NCBI GenBank assembly: GCA_002329365.1
Contig: DCUB01000044.1
Location: 1-41,458, forward strand
Length of the DNA: 41,458 nucleotides
Direction: 5' to 3'
Source of the DNA: Ruminococcaceae bacterium UBA1425
Lineage (GTDB): Bacteria > Bacillota > Clostridia > Oscillospirales > Acutalibacteraceae
Below the pieces are notes generated by a model, which was not told the DNA's origin, ran no database searches, and saw only the letters and a list, made by a program, of their open reading frames with translations. The translations under genes and the position numbers were made by a program. This document shows, one piece after another, positions 31,568 to 40,010 of this stretch (position 1 is its first letter; each line of letters starts with the position of its first letter).

Positions 31568-32841
31568 GAAATAAACATTTCAGCTTCTCACGGCTTTTTT
31601 CAAACAACAAGGTTGCTTTTTTCTTTTCCGCGCTTATGGCAGTCGTTATCTGGGTGATTGTCGCCATGTTTTTCAGCCCCGTTGAGCAGCGGACAATCGA
31701 CAACGTTCCCGTAGTAATCGACCTTGAAAACAGCAGCCCCGAAAGGCTGGGGCTTCAGATTTTCGGACAGAGCGAATTCAAGGTGTCGGTTACGGTAAGC
31801 GGAAAAAGATATGTAATAAGCCCGACGGCGCTCACCGCGGACGACATCTTAGTCACGGCGAACACAAATTATGTCGTTGCAGCGGGCAAAAACAGGCTTC
31901 AGCTCGAGCTTGCCACAAAGGATCCCGGAGCCGGTTTGAAAATTATCGGCTGCTCCGAGGACAGCGTCGAGGTTTTCTTCGACCATCTGCTTGAAAAGGA
32001 ATACACCGTCAAAGCCGACATTTCGTCCGAGGGCGGAATAGTCGACGAAGGCTTTATACAGGGCGACACCGTTTTGTCGAGCGAGCTTGTCACAGTTTCC
32101 GGCCCCGCTACCGAGGTTGAAAAAATAGACAGCGTCATAGCAAAGGTCAAGATAGACGCGCCGCTTACAAAAACCACAACCTTCGACTCTTCGGCAATCC
32201 CGATAAACGAATACGGCGGAACACTCCGATATCTCACCGTAAACGACGGCTACGATGCTATAACTGTAACAATTCCCGTGCTGAAGGCGGCGACGCTTAA
32301 AACAAGCGTACTGTTCAAAAACACGCCGTCCTATTTTGCCGACAATCCGATATCGTACACCTGCAAACCCGAAACGCTTAATGTGGCGATGGCTTCGGAG
32401 CTCCTTGAAAACGCGAATTCCGTTTCCGTAGGCTCAATCGATTTCTCACAGATAAACATCGGCGAAAACAGGTTCGAGTTCGAAAGCAGCTCGCTCGCGA
32501 ACGCGAAGGTGCTCGACGACACACAGAAGATTTACGTAAGCTTTGAAATACCCGACTTTGAAAAGAAGGTATTAACGGTGCCTGTTGACAACGTCGTGTT
32601 TAATAAGGTGCCCGAGGGATTTAACGCCGCTGTTGCCGGAAACGGAGGCCTGACGGTAACGGTTATCGGTCTGCCGCAGGAAATCGAAACGCTCACGGCA
32701 GACGACATTACGGTAACTGTCGACGCGTCGCAGTTCGACGCCGAAAAGGGGACACGCAGAGCGACGGCAGACATTACTGTGAGCAACACGAAAAGCTGCT
32801 GGGCATACGGTTCCTACGCCGTTGACGTCAGTCTGTCATAG
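31564..32841 (+). CDS. cdaR: CdaA regulator, YbbR-domain protein
   Basis: A 425-residue protein with one N-terminal membrane helix (about residues 15-37) and an extracytoplasmic part built of about four YbbR repeats, visible as recurring strands such as VPVVIDLE, YTVKADIS, LKTSVLFKN and LTVPVDNVVF. CdaR binds CdaA at the membrane and tunes c-di-AMP synthesis. Its coupling to cdaA by ATGA overlap supports the role. Often glmM comes next, but here a lipoprotein gene follows 35 bases later. Confidence 0.9.
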   Translation: MRNKHFSFSRLFSNNKVAFFFSALMAVVIWVIVAMFFSPVEQRTIDNVPVVIDLENSSPERLGLQIFGQSEFKVSVTVSGKRYVISPTALTADDILVTANTNYVVAAGKNRLQLELATKDPGAGLKIIGCSEDSVEVFFDHLLEKEYTVKADISSEGGIVDEGFIQGDTVLSSELVTVSGPATEVEKIDSVIAKVKIDAPLTKTTTFDSSAIPINEYGGTLRYLTVNDGYDAITVTIPVLKAATLKTSVLFKNTPSYFADNPISYTCKPETLNVAMASELLENANSVSVGSIDFSQINIGENRFEFESSSLANAKVLDDTQKIYVSFEIPDFEKKVLTVPVDNVVFNKVPEGFNAAVAGNGGLTVTVIGLPQEIETLTADDITVTVDASQFDAEKGTRRATADITVSNTKSCWAYGSYAVDVSLS

Positions 32842-32876
32842 TGAATTAAAGAAATGCTAAAAAAGGAGGGCGGATA

Positions 32877-34256
32877 ATGTCGGGTGCAAAAGCGGCGGCG
32901 GTTGCCGTTATTATCGCGCTTTTCTGTCTGTCCCTGCTTCCGGGCTGTTCGCCCGGGCTGTCGGGAATAAACGACTTAATGAAGCCGCCGAAGCCATACG
33001 GAACAAACTACGGGCTTCAATCGGCGTTTGAGGAGTCGATAAGCGGAGACGTCCTTTTCAAGGCTCCCGTCAGCGGCGATTACCGTTCAAGCTTCATTGT
33101 TCACGACATCGACGGCGACGGCGGGGAAGAGGCGCTTGTGTTCTACTGCGAAAGCACGCTCCAAACCTCCGTTATGATAGGCGTATTCGATTACGAGGAC
33201 GGAAGCTGGAAATATGTGCTGTCCGCCGCCGGTCAGGGCTGCGACGTTTATTCCGTCGATTTGTGCGACATGAACTCAGACGGCAGCCTTGAAATCATCC
33301 TGAGCTGGAGCCTTTTCGACAGCAAAAGCAACAAGATGCTGTCGGTTTACAGTCTGTCGACGGGCGACAGGGAGCTGACGGAGCTTTCGGCGGAGATGTT
33401 CACCGTTAAAATTCTTGCCGACATGGATTCCGACAGCGACACCGAAATACTTTTGTTCCATCTCGATTCCGTGTCAGAAAATCAGACATCCGTTGCAAAA
33501 ATGCTGAAAATAGCCGACGACGGCTCCGTAAAGCTAATGGACAAGAAATATCTCGACGGCAACATCAGCGGCTATGTTTCGGTAAAGTCCGACAAGGCTG
33601 TCGGCGGCAGACCGCTATATGTCTACGTCGACGCCACAAAAGGCGAGTCGCAGATGATTACCGAGGCTGTTTACTGGAACGAAGAGCTAAAGGCACTGTC
33701 CGTTCCGCTGCTCGACCCGGATACGCGCTCAAACAACGTAAGCTGGCGCAGCGTCCGCCTTGGGTCAAGGGATATAAACGGCGACGGGATAACCGAGATA
33801 CCGACGCAGTCCGCTATGACAGGCGGCGAAACGCGTTACGGCACAACTGGCATTTCCGGGCAGTTTTACATGACAAACTGGTTCAAGATTGAAAACGGCG
33901 AGCCTGTCACGGTGCGCCGCAGCTTTGTAAACTATTCCGAGGGCTGCGTTTTCTATATCCCCGACGGTTGGGAAGACAAAATTTCCGTAATTGAGTTTTC
34001 CGAAACGAACAAGTGGGATTTTTATGAAATAAACAACGCGGGCGGGGAAAACGACGGTTACCTGTTCAGCCTTATATTCACAACGGAAGAAAGCTGGGCG
34101 CAAAACAGCTCGGTTTTGTTTGAGGGATACAGCGTGCTTGCGGAAAACGGAGAAAAAAAGGTTCTCATATCAGAGATTTTTAAAGCCGGCTCCGAACTGA
34201 CGCTTGACGAAAAAACGCTGGCAGATTGTATTGAATATTATACTAATTCCAATTAA
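32877..34256 (+). CDS. Lipoprotein with FG-GAP/VCBS-like calcium-loop repeats
   Basis: A 459-residue exported protein with a lipobox LLPGC (C24). Four DxDxDG-like loops, HDIDGDGGEE (76-85), CDMNSDGSLE (130-139), ADMDSDSDTE (181-190) and RDINGDGITE (299-308), fit FG-GAP/VCBS blades of a beta-propeller that binds calcium. The C-terminal 120 residues have no evident repeats. Ligand or partner is unknown. It lies between cdaR and a response regulator/histidine kinase pair, so a sensory or envelope-monitoring role is possible but only inferred. The ATG follows AGGAGGG. Confidence 0.8.
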   Translation: MSGAKAAAVAVIIALFCLSLLPGCSPGLSGINDLMKPPKPYGTNYGLQSAFEESISGDVLFKAPVSGDYRSSFIVHDIDGDGGEEALVFYCESTLQTSVMIGVFDYEDGSWKYVLSAAGQGCDVYSVDLCDMNSDGSLEIILSWSLFDSKSNKMLSVYSLSTGDRELTELSAEMFTVKILADMDSDSDTEILLFHLDSVSENQTSVAKMLKIADDGSVKLMDKKYLDGNISGYVSVKSDKAVGGRPLYVYVDATKGESQMITEAVYWNEELKALSVPLLDPDTRSNNVSWRSVRLGSRDINGDGITEIPTQSAMTGGETRYGTTGISGQFYMTNWFKIENGEPVTVRRSFVNYSEGCVFYIPDGWEDKISVIEFSETNKWDFYEINNAGGENDGYLFSLIFTTEESWAQNSSVLFEGYSVLAENGEKKVLISEIFKAGSELTLDEKTLADCIEYYTNSN

Positions 34257-34279
34257 CCCATAGCGTTTACTTTTTGGTC

Positions 34280-34356
34280 TTTTTTGCGTTCTGCTGCGTT
34301 TTCCTCCTCGCATACGTCAGTTTGGCTTCGTCGTCAGCCTTGCATAACACAAAAAA
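34280..34356. repeat. 77-bp inverted-repeat element between lipoprotein and regulator genes
   Basis: The left end TTTTTTGCGTTCTGC is inverted with two mismatches as GCATAACACAAAAAA at the right end. Inside lie GGCT/AGCC and CGTCAG-type short stems. It occupies most of the 165 bases between the lipoprotein stop and the regulator start. As RNA, transcribed rightward, it could act as a stem-loop in the leader of the regulator. No known riboswitch is recognised. Confidence 0.45.
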
Positions 34357-34421
34357 TCCTAAAAAATTATACCGCTATGTTTATGGAATCAGTATTACGA
34401 ATAAAAAGGGGCTGTGATTTA

Positions 34422-35126
34422 ATGAAGCGTGTGCTTGTAGCCGAGGACGAAACGTCAATAAGAGAGTTTATAGTAATCAATCTTCAGCGGGGCGGCTACG
34501 AGGTTGTCGAGGCAGCCGACGGCGCGCAGGCGCTAAACGAGTTTCAAGCGTGCAACGGTGAGTTTGACATAGCCGTGCTCGACATAATGATGCCCGAAAT
34601 GGACGGCATAGAGCTTTGCAAAAAGCTCCGTTCATACAGCAGCAACATAGGAATAATAATGCTCACTGCAAAGACGCAGGAAATGGATAAGGTAACCGGT
34701 CTGCTCGTCGGCGCCGATGACTATGTTACAAAGCCCTTTTCGCCGTCCGAGCTGATGGCGAGAATAGACGCGATTTACAGGCGCGTGGCTATCGGCAGCG
34801 GCGCCGACGCGAAAAAACGCGAGGAAAACGAGCTTGTTTCGGGCGATTACGTTTTGAACCTTCGCAGCCGCACGCTCACAATGGCGGGCAAGCCGATTGA
34901 ACTGACGCAGGTTGAGTTTCAGATAATGGAGTATTTTTTCCGCAATCAGGGCGCCGCTCTCAGCAGAACGGACATTCTCGCAAAGGTCTGGGGTTCCGAT
35001 TATTACGGCGAGGAAAAGATAGTCGACGTAAACATACGCAGGCTGAGAATGAAGGTCGAAACAGAGCCGTCTTCGCCGAAGCATCTTATGACAATCTGGG
35101 GAGTAGGCTACAAGTGGGTAAGCTGA
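34422..35126 (+). CDS. OmpR/PhoB-family response regulator
   Basis: A 234-residue DNA-binding response regulator. The receiver domain has the acidic pair E8-D9, phosphorylation site D54 in AVLDIMMPEMDG, T82 and K104 in VTKPFSP. A winged-helix Trans_Reg_C domain follows, with ELTQVEFQIMEYF, LAKVWGSDYYG, VDVNIRRLRMK and GVGYKW. The ATG at 34422 gives the normal start MKRVLVAEDE; the open frame to 34284 runs through the inverted-repeat element. It is 30 bases ahead of its histidine kinase. PhoP/WalR-like regulators look similar, but the target genes are unknown. Confidence 0.95.
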   Translation: MKRVLVAEDETSIREFIVINLQRGGYEVVEAADGAQALNEFQACNGEFDIAVLDIMMPEMDGIELCKKLRSYSSNIGIIMLTAKTQEMDKVTGLLVGADDYVTKPFSPSELMARIDAIYRRVAIGSGADAKKREENELVSGDYVLNLRSRTLTMAGKPIELTQVEFQIMEYFFRNQGAALSRTDILAKVWGSDYYGEEKIVDVNIRRLRMKVETEPSSPKHLMTIWGVGYKWVS

Positions 35127-35156
35127 ATTAAGGTAACACGCACGGGAGGAAGGCAG

Positions 35157-36626
35157 ATGAAATACCGGAGCATTACTCGTCAGTGGCTGCGCAAAACCTT
35201 AAGCTTTACGGCGCTGCTGATGATTGTATTGACCGTTTCACTTTCCTCATGGATACATATGTTCTATTACAGATCCGTATCGAATATGCTTGATTCGCGC
35301 GACAACAACGTTGTAACAACTTTTTTCAACCTTTACTCCGGCACCGCGGACGAAAGCTTTTCCGAGGCTGCCCGCGATTTTATCGAAAACTTTGACGACG
35401 ACGATAAAATGTGCGTATGGATAATCAATAAAAACGGCAGGATAATAGCAACCTCCGACGGTTTTCAGCCTCCCGACGACATTTCTATGCCCGATTACGA
35501 AGCGGCGTTGGAGTCTTCTACGGGAAGGGGCGACTGGACGGGCAGGCTTGAAACGGGCGAAAAGGTTATGGCTATGACGCTTCTGCTGTCGCCTTCCGGA
35601 AAAGGCAGCGCGGCCGCCGTCCGTTACATGATATCTTTAAGGGCAATCGACTCGCAGGTAACGACACTTATTATCATCCTCTTTATCGTCTGCCTGTTCG
35701 CGCTTTTTATCATAGTTTTTCCGAGCACGCTGTTCATCGGCAAAATAGTAAGGGCAATAAAAAGCGTTACGGCAGCCGCGAAGAGAATAGCCGACGGCGA
35801 CCTTGATACAAGGATGGATTTCCACAAAACAAACGACGAGATAGGCGAGCTTCAGAAAACAGTCAACAACATGGTTGCCGAAATAAGCGCCGCCGACAGA
35901 ATGAAAAACGAGTTTATCTCAACGATATCGCACGAGCTGCGAACGCCGCTTACGGCTATCAAGGGCTGGGGCGAAACTATTCAGCAGGTCGGCGAGAGCG
36001 ACGCGGCTTTGACAAAGAGGGGAATGGAGGTCATAATAAGCGAATCGACAAGGCTTACGGGAATGGTCGAGGAGCTTCTTGACTTCTCGCGGATGCAGAG
36101 CGGGGGAATACGCCTCCGCAAAGAAAAAATGGATGTCCTCGCGGAGCTTGACGATACTATATTCACTTTCAAGGAGCGCGCTCTGCGCGACGGCAAAGAG
36201 CTTCTGTACAACGTTACGAACGAGCCGGCGCCGATTGAGGGCGACCCCGACAGGATTAAGCAGGTTTTCGTAAACGTCATCGACAACGCGCTTAAATATA
36301 CAAAGCAGGGCGGAAAGATACTTATTGAGGCGGAACTGAAAGACAACGGTAAGCTTGAAATCACGGTAAGCGACACCGGCTGCGGAATTGCCGAAAAGGA
36401 TTTGCCGAGGGTAAAGGAAAAATTCTACAAGGCGGACACGTCGGTAAGGGGCTCGGGCATAGGGCTTGCCGTCGCGGACGAAATCGTAAAAATGCACGGC
36501 GGCGAGCTTATAATCAACAGCATACTCGGCACTGGCACAACTGTTACTATTTTACTTCCTGTCGGTACGGCGATACAGGCGGAGGAAAGGAACGATAAGC
36601 TAAATGAGCAAAGAGAAAGAGAATAG
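35157..36626 (+). CDS. HAMP-domain sensor histidine kinase
   Basis: A 489-residue membrane kinase. TM1 spans about 13-36 and TM2 about 168-195, enclosing some 130 extracytoplasmic residues with a CACHE/PAS-like look (CVWIINKNGRIIATS near 86-100). HAMP follows, then HisKA with H259 in STISHELRTPLTA, and an ATPase domain with N box NVIDNALKYT, G1 DTGCGI and G2 RGSGIGLAVA. It phosphorylates the adjacent regulator. The GGGAGGAAGG site gives a strong start. Its last 23 bases overlap the DUF1385 gene. The signal is unknown; proximity to the FG-GAP lipoprotein and CdaR makes an envelope cue plausible. Confidence 0.95.
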   Translation: MKYRSITRQWLRKTLSFTALLMIVLTVSLSSWIHMFYYRSVSNMLDSRDNNVVTTFFNLYSGTADESFSEAARDFIENFDDDDKMCVWIINKNGRIIATSDGFQPPDDISMPDYEAALESSTGRGDWTGRLETGEKVMAMTLLLSPSGKGSAAAVRYMISLRAIDSQVTTLIIILFIVCLFALFIIVFPSTLFIGKIVRAIKSVTAAAKRIADGDLDTRMDFHKTNDEIGELQKTVNNMVAEISAADRMKNEFISTISHELRTPLTAIKGWGETIQQVGESDAALTKRGMEVIISESTRLTGMVEELLDFSRMQSGGIRLRKEKMDVLAELDDTIFTFKERALRDGKELLYNVTNEPAPIEGDPDRIKQVFVNVIDNALKYTKQGGKILIEAELKDNGKLEITVSDTGCGIAEKDLPRVKEKFYKADTSVRGSGIGLAVADEIVKMHGGELIINSILGTGTTVTILLPVGTAIQAEERNDKLNEQRERE

Positions 36627-37686
36627 CGGCGGCAGGAAGAAAAGGTGTTTTTCGGGCGTAGGCGGGCAGGCTCTCATGGAGGGCATAATGATGACGGGAC
36701 CGAAAGGCTCCGCAATGTCGCTCCGCATGCCCGACGGCTCAATCGAGACAACCCCGAAAAACTATAAAAAGCTGAAGAACAAATATAAGATATTCGGAAA
36801 GCCGTTCATACGGGGACCGGTTAATTTTGTGGAATCAATGATTTTCGGCTACAAGTGCCTCATGGAGTCCGCCGAAAAGACGAGCCTCGACTTTGGTAAC
36901 GAGGAAGAAAACATGTCCAAGGCAGACAAGTGGATAACCGACCACTTCGGGCCGAAGATGATGGCGGTTATCGGCGTAATATCCGCGCTTATAGGCTTTG
37001 CGCTTTCGTTCGCGCTTTTCATTTATCTGCCGAGCCTTTTATTCGACGAGGTGCTTGTGCGCTTTACGGGCATTGACGTTGTCTGGCGTCCGTTAATTGA
37101 GGGCGCGATAAAAATACTTATATTTATAGGCTATATGGCGGCAGTCTCAAATATGAAAGAGATGAAACGGCTTTTCATGTATCACGGCGCGGAGCACAAA
37201 GCCATCTTCTGCCTTGAGGCGGACGAGGAGCTTACCGTCGAAAACGTCAGAAAGCACAGCAGATTCCATCCGAGATGCGGCACAAGCTTCATCTTTGTCA
37301 TAATAATCATAAGCATACTGATAGCTTCCCTGATATCGGTAATATTCGCGGGCACGGCGGTAACCGAAATAAGGGTGCTCTGGGTGCTTGTCAAGCTTAT
37401 GATGCTGCCGGTTGTAATGAGCCTCGGCTTTGAGTTTCTCATGTACGCCGGAAAGCACGACAACGCAATGGTGTCGGTGCTCGCCGCGCCGGGACTGTGG
37501 ATGCAGCGGATAACAACAAAGGAGCCGAAAGACGATGTAATAGAAGTCGCCATTGCCGCGCTTAAAGCAGTTCTTGACGAGCCGGAAGCGACCGCCGACG
37601 AAGCGGCAAACAAGCCGGAAGCGCCTGCGGACGAAAATATCGGTATGCCGCCCGAAGAAGAAACAGCCGATGAGCAGGACGCTTGA
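36604..37686 (+). CDS. DUF1385 membrane protein (YqhQ family)
   Basis: A 360-residue polytopic membrane protein of the DUF1385/YqhQ family. It starts with VGGQALMEGIMMTGP, the conserved N-terminal motif, has hydrophobic segments around 117-146, 160-180, 220-245 and 255-275, and the conserved AEHKAIFCLE and HSRFHPRCGTSF motifs between helices. Function is unknown; it may be a metal-dependent membrane enzyme because of the conserved H and C residues. The C-terminal 50 residues are an acidic Pro/Ala/Glu-rich tail. It overlaps the kinase gene by 23 bases and prmC by 17 bases. Confidence 0.87.
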   Translation: MSKEKENSGGRKKRCFSGVGGQALMEGIMMTGPKGSAMSLRMPDGSIETTPKNYKKLKNKYKIFGKPFIRGPVNFVESMIFGYKCLMESAEKTSLDFGNEEENMSKADKWITDHFGPKMMAVIGVISALIGFALSFALFIYLPSLLFDEVLVRFTGIDVVWRPLIEGAIKILIFIGYMAAVSNMKEMKRLFMYHGAEHKAIFCLEADEELTVENVRKHSRFHPRCGTSFIFVIIIISILIASLISVIFAGTAVTEIRVLWVLVKLMMLPVVMSLGFEFLMYAGKHDNAMVSVLAAPGLWMQRITTKEPKDDVIEVAIAALKAVLDEPEATADEAANKPEAPADENIGMPPEEETADEQDA

Positions 37687-38515
37687 CGAACTGCTTGCCG
37701 AAGCCGCGGCAAAGCTTTCCGACGCGGGAGTGGAAAACGCAAGGCGCGAGGCAAGGCTTCTGCTTGAGGGCTGCACGGGAAAAAGCAGGGATTATATTCT
37801 GCTCCGCGGCTCCGAAACGGCGGACGGCGACGTTGAAGCAAAGCTGCGCCGATATGTCGAAAGACGCATATCAGGCGAGCCGCTTCAGTACATCCTCGGC
37901 GAGTGGGAGTTTATGGGCTACAGCTACCGTGTCGGCAAGGGCGTGCTTATACCGCGTCCCGAAACGGAGCTGCTTGTCGAAACTGCCGTCAATTACGCTC
38001 CGAGGGGAGCTGCCGTATACGACGTGTGCGCCGGCACCGGCTGTATAGGCATAAGCACGGCAAAAATGCGCCCCGACACAAGCGTGTTCTGCATAGAAAA
38101 ATTCGACGACGCGTTTTGTTATCTTACGGAAAACGTAGAAAAACACGACGCCCGAAATGTCACAGCCGTCAAGGCGGACATTTTCCCGGGCATTGAGGAA
38201 TTAAAGCTGCCACAGCCCGACGTTATTCTTTCAAATCCTCCCTATGTAAAAAGCGGCGAGCTTAACGGTCTTCAGCAAGAGGTGCTGCGCGAGCCGTCCA
38301 GCGCGCTTGACGGCGGCTGCGACGGGCTGATGTTTTACAGGGCACTTGCCGAACGCTGGTTTCCTTTCCTGAAACGCGGCGGCATTCTCGTTATGGAATG
38401 CGGCGACGGTCAGGCAAAAGAGGTTGCGGGTATTTTTTTCGGTTTGTCAGGCAGGATAGATATTATACGTGATTTCAGCGGTACGGAAAGGGTTGTAACA
38501 GCGGGAAAGGATTGA
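37670..38515 (+). CDS. prmC: Peptide chain release factor N5-glutamine methyltransferase
   Basis: A 281-residue SAM-dependent methyltransferase that modifies the GGQ glutamine of release factors. The N-terminal helical domain is followed by GVLIPRPETELLVE (91-104), the SAM site DVCAGTGCIGIS (118-129), and the catalytic NPPY at 189-192. The ATG at 37670 gives the normal N-terminus SRTLDELL; the open frame to 37553 lies inside the DUF1385 gene. prfA, the common neighbour, is absent; DUF1385 precedes and an M50 protease follows 6 bases later. Confidence 0.95.
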   Translation: MSRTLDELLAEAAAKLSDAGVENARREARLLLEGCTGKSRDYILLRGSETADGDVEAKLRRYVERRISGEPLQYILGEWEFMGYSYRVGKGVLIPRPETELLVETAVNYAPRGAAVYDVCAGTGCIGISTAKMRPDTSVFCIEKFDDAFCYLTENVEKHDARNVTAVKADIFPGIEELKLPQPDVILSNPPYVKSGELNGLQQEVLREPSSALDGGCDGLMFYRALAERWFPFLKRGGILVMECGDGQAKEVAGIFFGLSGRIDIIRDFSGTERVVTAGKD

Positions 38516-38521
38516 TATTGG

Positions 38522-39196
38522 ATGCTTTTAAATTTGATAAGACATGGCTTTTCGTTCGAAGCGGTTGCCGGAGTTGCGGCGAGCGTGTTCGTGCTGTTCT
38601 GCACTCTGCCGATACACGAGTTCGCGCACGCGTGGATGGCGACAAAGCTCGGCGACGAAACAGCAAGGCTTAAAGGCAGGCTGACGCTAAACCCTCTTGC
38701 CCATCTCGACCCTTTGGGCAGCATACTGATACTCCTTGTCGGCTTCGGCTACGCAAAGCCGGTGCCGGTTAACATACGCAATTTCAAAAAGCGCAAAAAG
38801 TATATGGCATTAACGGCGTTTGCCGGTCCCGCCTCAAACCTTATAATGGCGTTTTTCTTTCTGATACTGAGCGGCATCCCGAAATACTTTTTCGCAGGCG
38901 GCGGAACAACGCCCTTTGTGTTTTTTTACTTCTTTTACTACGCCGCTTTAATAAACGTGTCGCTCGCTGTGTTCAACCTTCTGCCTGTGCCGCCGCTCGA
39001 CGGCTCAAGGATATACTCGTCAATACTGCCCGATAAATATTATTACACCATTATGCAGTATGAAAGGCAGATTATGATAGCGCTGTTTGTGCTGCTTGCG
39101 ACAGGCTTACTCACAAGACCGCTTTCATTCCTTTCAAGATTCGTGTTTATAGGAATCCGGTGGCTGGCTGAGCTGCCGTTCAGGCTCTTCATATAA
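38522..39196 (+). CDS. M50 site-2 protease family membrane metalloprotease
   Basis: A 224-residue integral membrane protein. The zinc motif HEFAH (32-36) sits in the first helix and the third ligand in NLLPVPPLDGSRI near residues 163-175, as in the compact S2P/M50 group common beside scpA-scpB in Clostridia. It probably cleaves within the membrane; the substrate is unknown and there is no PDZ or CBS domain. It starts 6 bases after prmC, with a GAAAGGA site upstream. Confidence 0.9.
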   Translation: MLLNLIRHGFSFEAVAGVAASVFVLFCTLPIHEFAHAWMATKLGDETARLKGRLTLNPLAHLDPLGSILILLVGFGYAKPVPVNIRNFKKRKKYMALTAFAGPASNLIMAFFFLILSGIPKYFFAGGGTTPFVFFYFFYYAALINVSLAVFNLLPVPPLDGSRIYSSILPDKYYYTIMQYERQIMIALFVLLATGLLTRPLSFLSRFVFIGIRWLAELPFRLFI

Positions 39197-39254
39197 AACC
39201 GCGTTTTCCCGTTTTGACATATCCAAAACAAACAATAATGAAAAAGCTGTGTAG

Positions 39255-39274
39255 GGAACGGTCTTGACCGTTCC
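39255..39274. repeat. Intergenic palindrome upstream of scpA, GGAACGGTC class
   Basis: GGAACGGTCTTGACCGTTCC, flanked on the left by GTAG, identical in its 20 bases to 5812-5831 some 33 kb away. It lies 22 bases before the scpA ATG, so it would form a stem just upstream of that ribosome binding site if transcribed from upstream. Confidence 0.85.
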
Positions 39275-39296
39275 GAAAAAACAGACGGAGAAAACG

Positions 39297-40010
39297 ATGG
39301 AAAAGCTATCTTTCAAAATCGATGTTTTTGAAGGTCCCATGGACCTGCTTCTGCACCTTATCAGCAAGCATAAGGTCAGCATAAACGAAGTGCCGATACT
39401 CGAACTCGTCGAGCAGTATCTTCAATATGTCCGTCAGATGCAGGAGGAAAACCTTGACGTCGCGAGCGAATTTCTCGAAATGGCGGCGCGTCTTGTTTAC
39501 ATAAAAACCGTTTCCCTGCTGCCGGTCCACGAGGAGGCGGACAGGCTTGCCGATGAACTTAGGGGCGAGCTGCTCGAGTACCGCGACTGCAGGATTCTTG
39601 CTGCAAAGCTGGCACAGCAGGCAAACGGCTTCGGGTATTTTGAAAGAGAACCGCAGGAGCTGCCCGTTGACATGACCTACACACGGCTTCACGAGCCGTA
39701 CGAGATATACAGGGCGTATATCTCGGCGGTGGGCAAGGGAAAGCGCAGGCTGCCTCCGCCGGTCGAAGCGTTTTCAAAGATAATCGCACACAAAATTGTT
39801 TCCGTGGCGTCGCGCATTTCCTTTATAATTCAAAAGCTGTCGGGCGGCGGCAGAAGAAGATTCGTGTCGCTGTTCGAGCAGTCCGAATCGCGCTCCGAAA
39901 TGGTAGCGACGTTTCTTGCCGTTCTGTCGCTCGCCAAGGCAAAAAGGGTGTTGATTCACGGGGACGGCGAAAATACAACAATCGAGTTGAAAAGGGGTCA
40001 AATCTCATGA
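39297..40010 (+). CDS. scpA: Segregation and condensation protein A (kleisin)
   Basis: A 237-residue kleisin that bridges the SMC heads in the bacterial condensin. The N-terminal SFKIDVFEGPMDLLLHLI and the following VPILELVEQYLQYV and ASEFLEMAARLVYIKT stretches are diagnostic; the C-terminal winged helix ends VATFLAVLSLAKAKRV. The ATG at 39297 follows GGAG; the open frame to 39264 begins inside the palindrome. It overlaps scpB by four bases (ATGA). Confidence 0.95.
   Translation: MEKLSFKIDVFEGPMDLLLHLISKHKVSINEVPILELVEQYLQYVRQMQEENLDVASEFLEMAARLVYIKTVSLLPVHEEADRLADELRGELLEYRDCRILAAKLAQQANGFGYFEREPQELPVDMTYTRLHEPYEIYRAYISAVGKGKRRLPPPVEAFSKIIAHKIVSVASRISFIIQKLSGGGRRRFVSLFEQSESRSEMVATFLAVLSLAKAKRVLIHGDGENTTIELKRGQIS

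Noticed and set aside
34284..34421. N-terminal extension of the response regulator
   Set aside because: The open frame runs through the inverted-repeat element; the receiver domain starts normally at the ATG at 34422.
5935..39274. Reading all GTAGG-flanked palindromes as rho-independent terminators
   Set aside because: Most lack a following T-run on the relevant strand, and the copy at 39255 lies just upstream of scpA rather than after a transcription unit.
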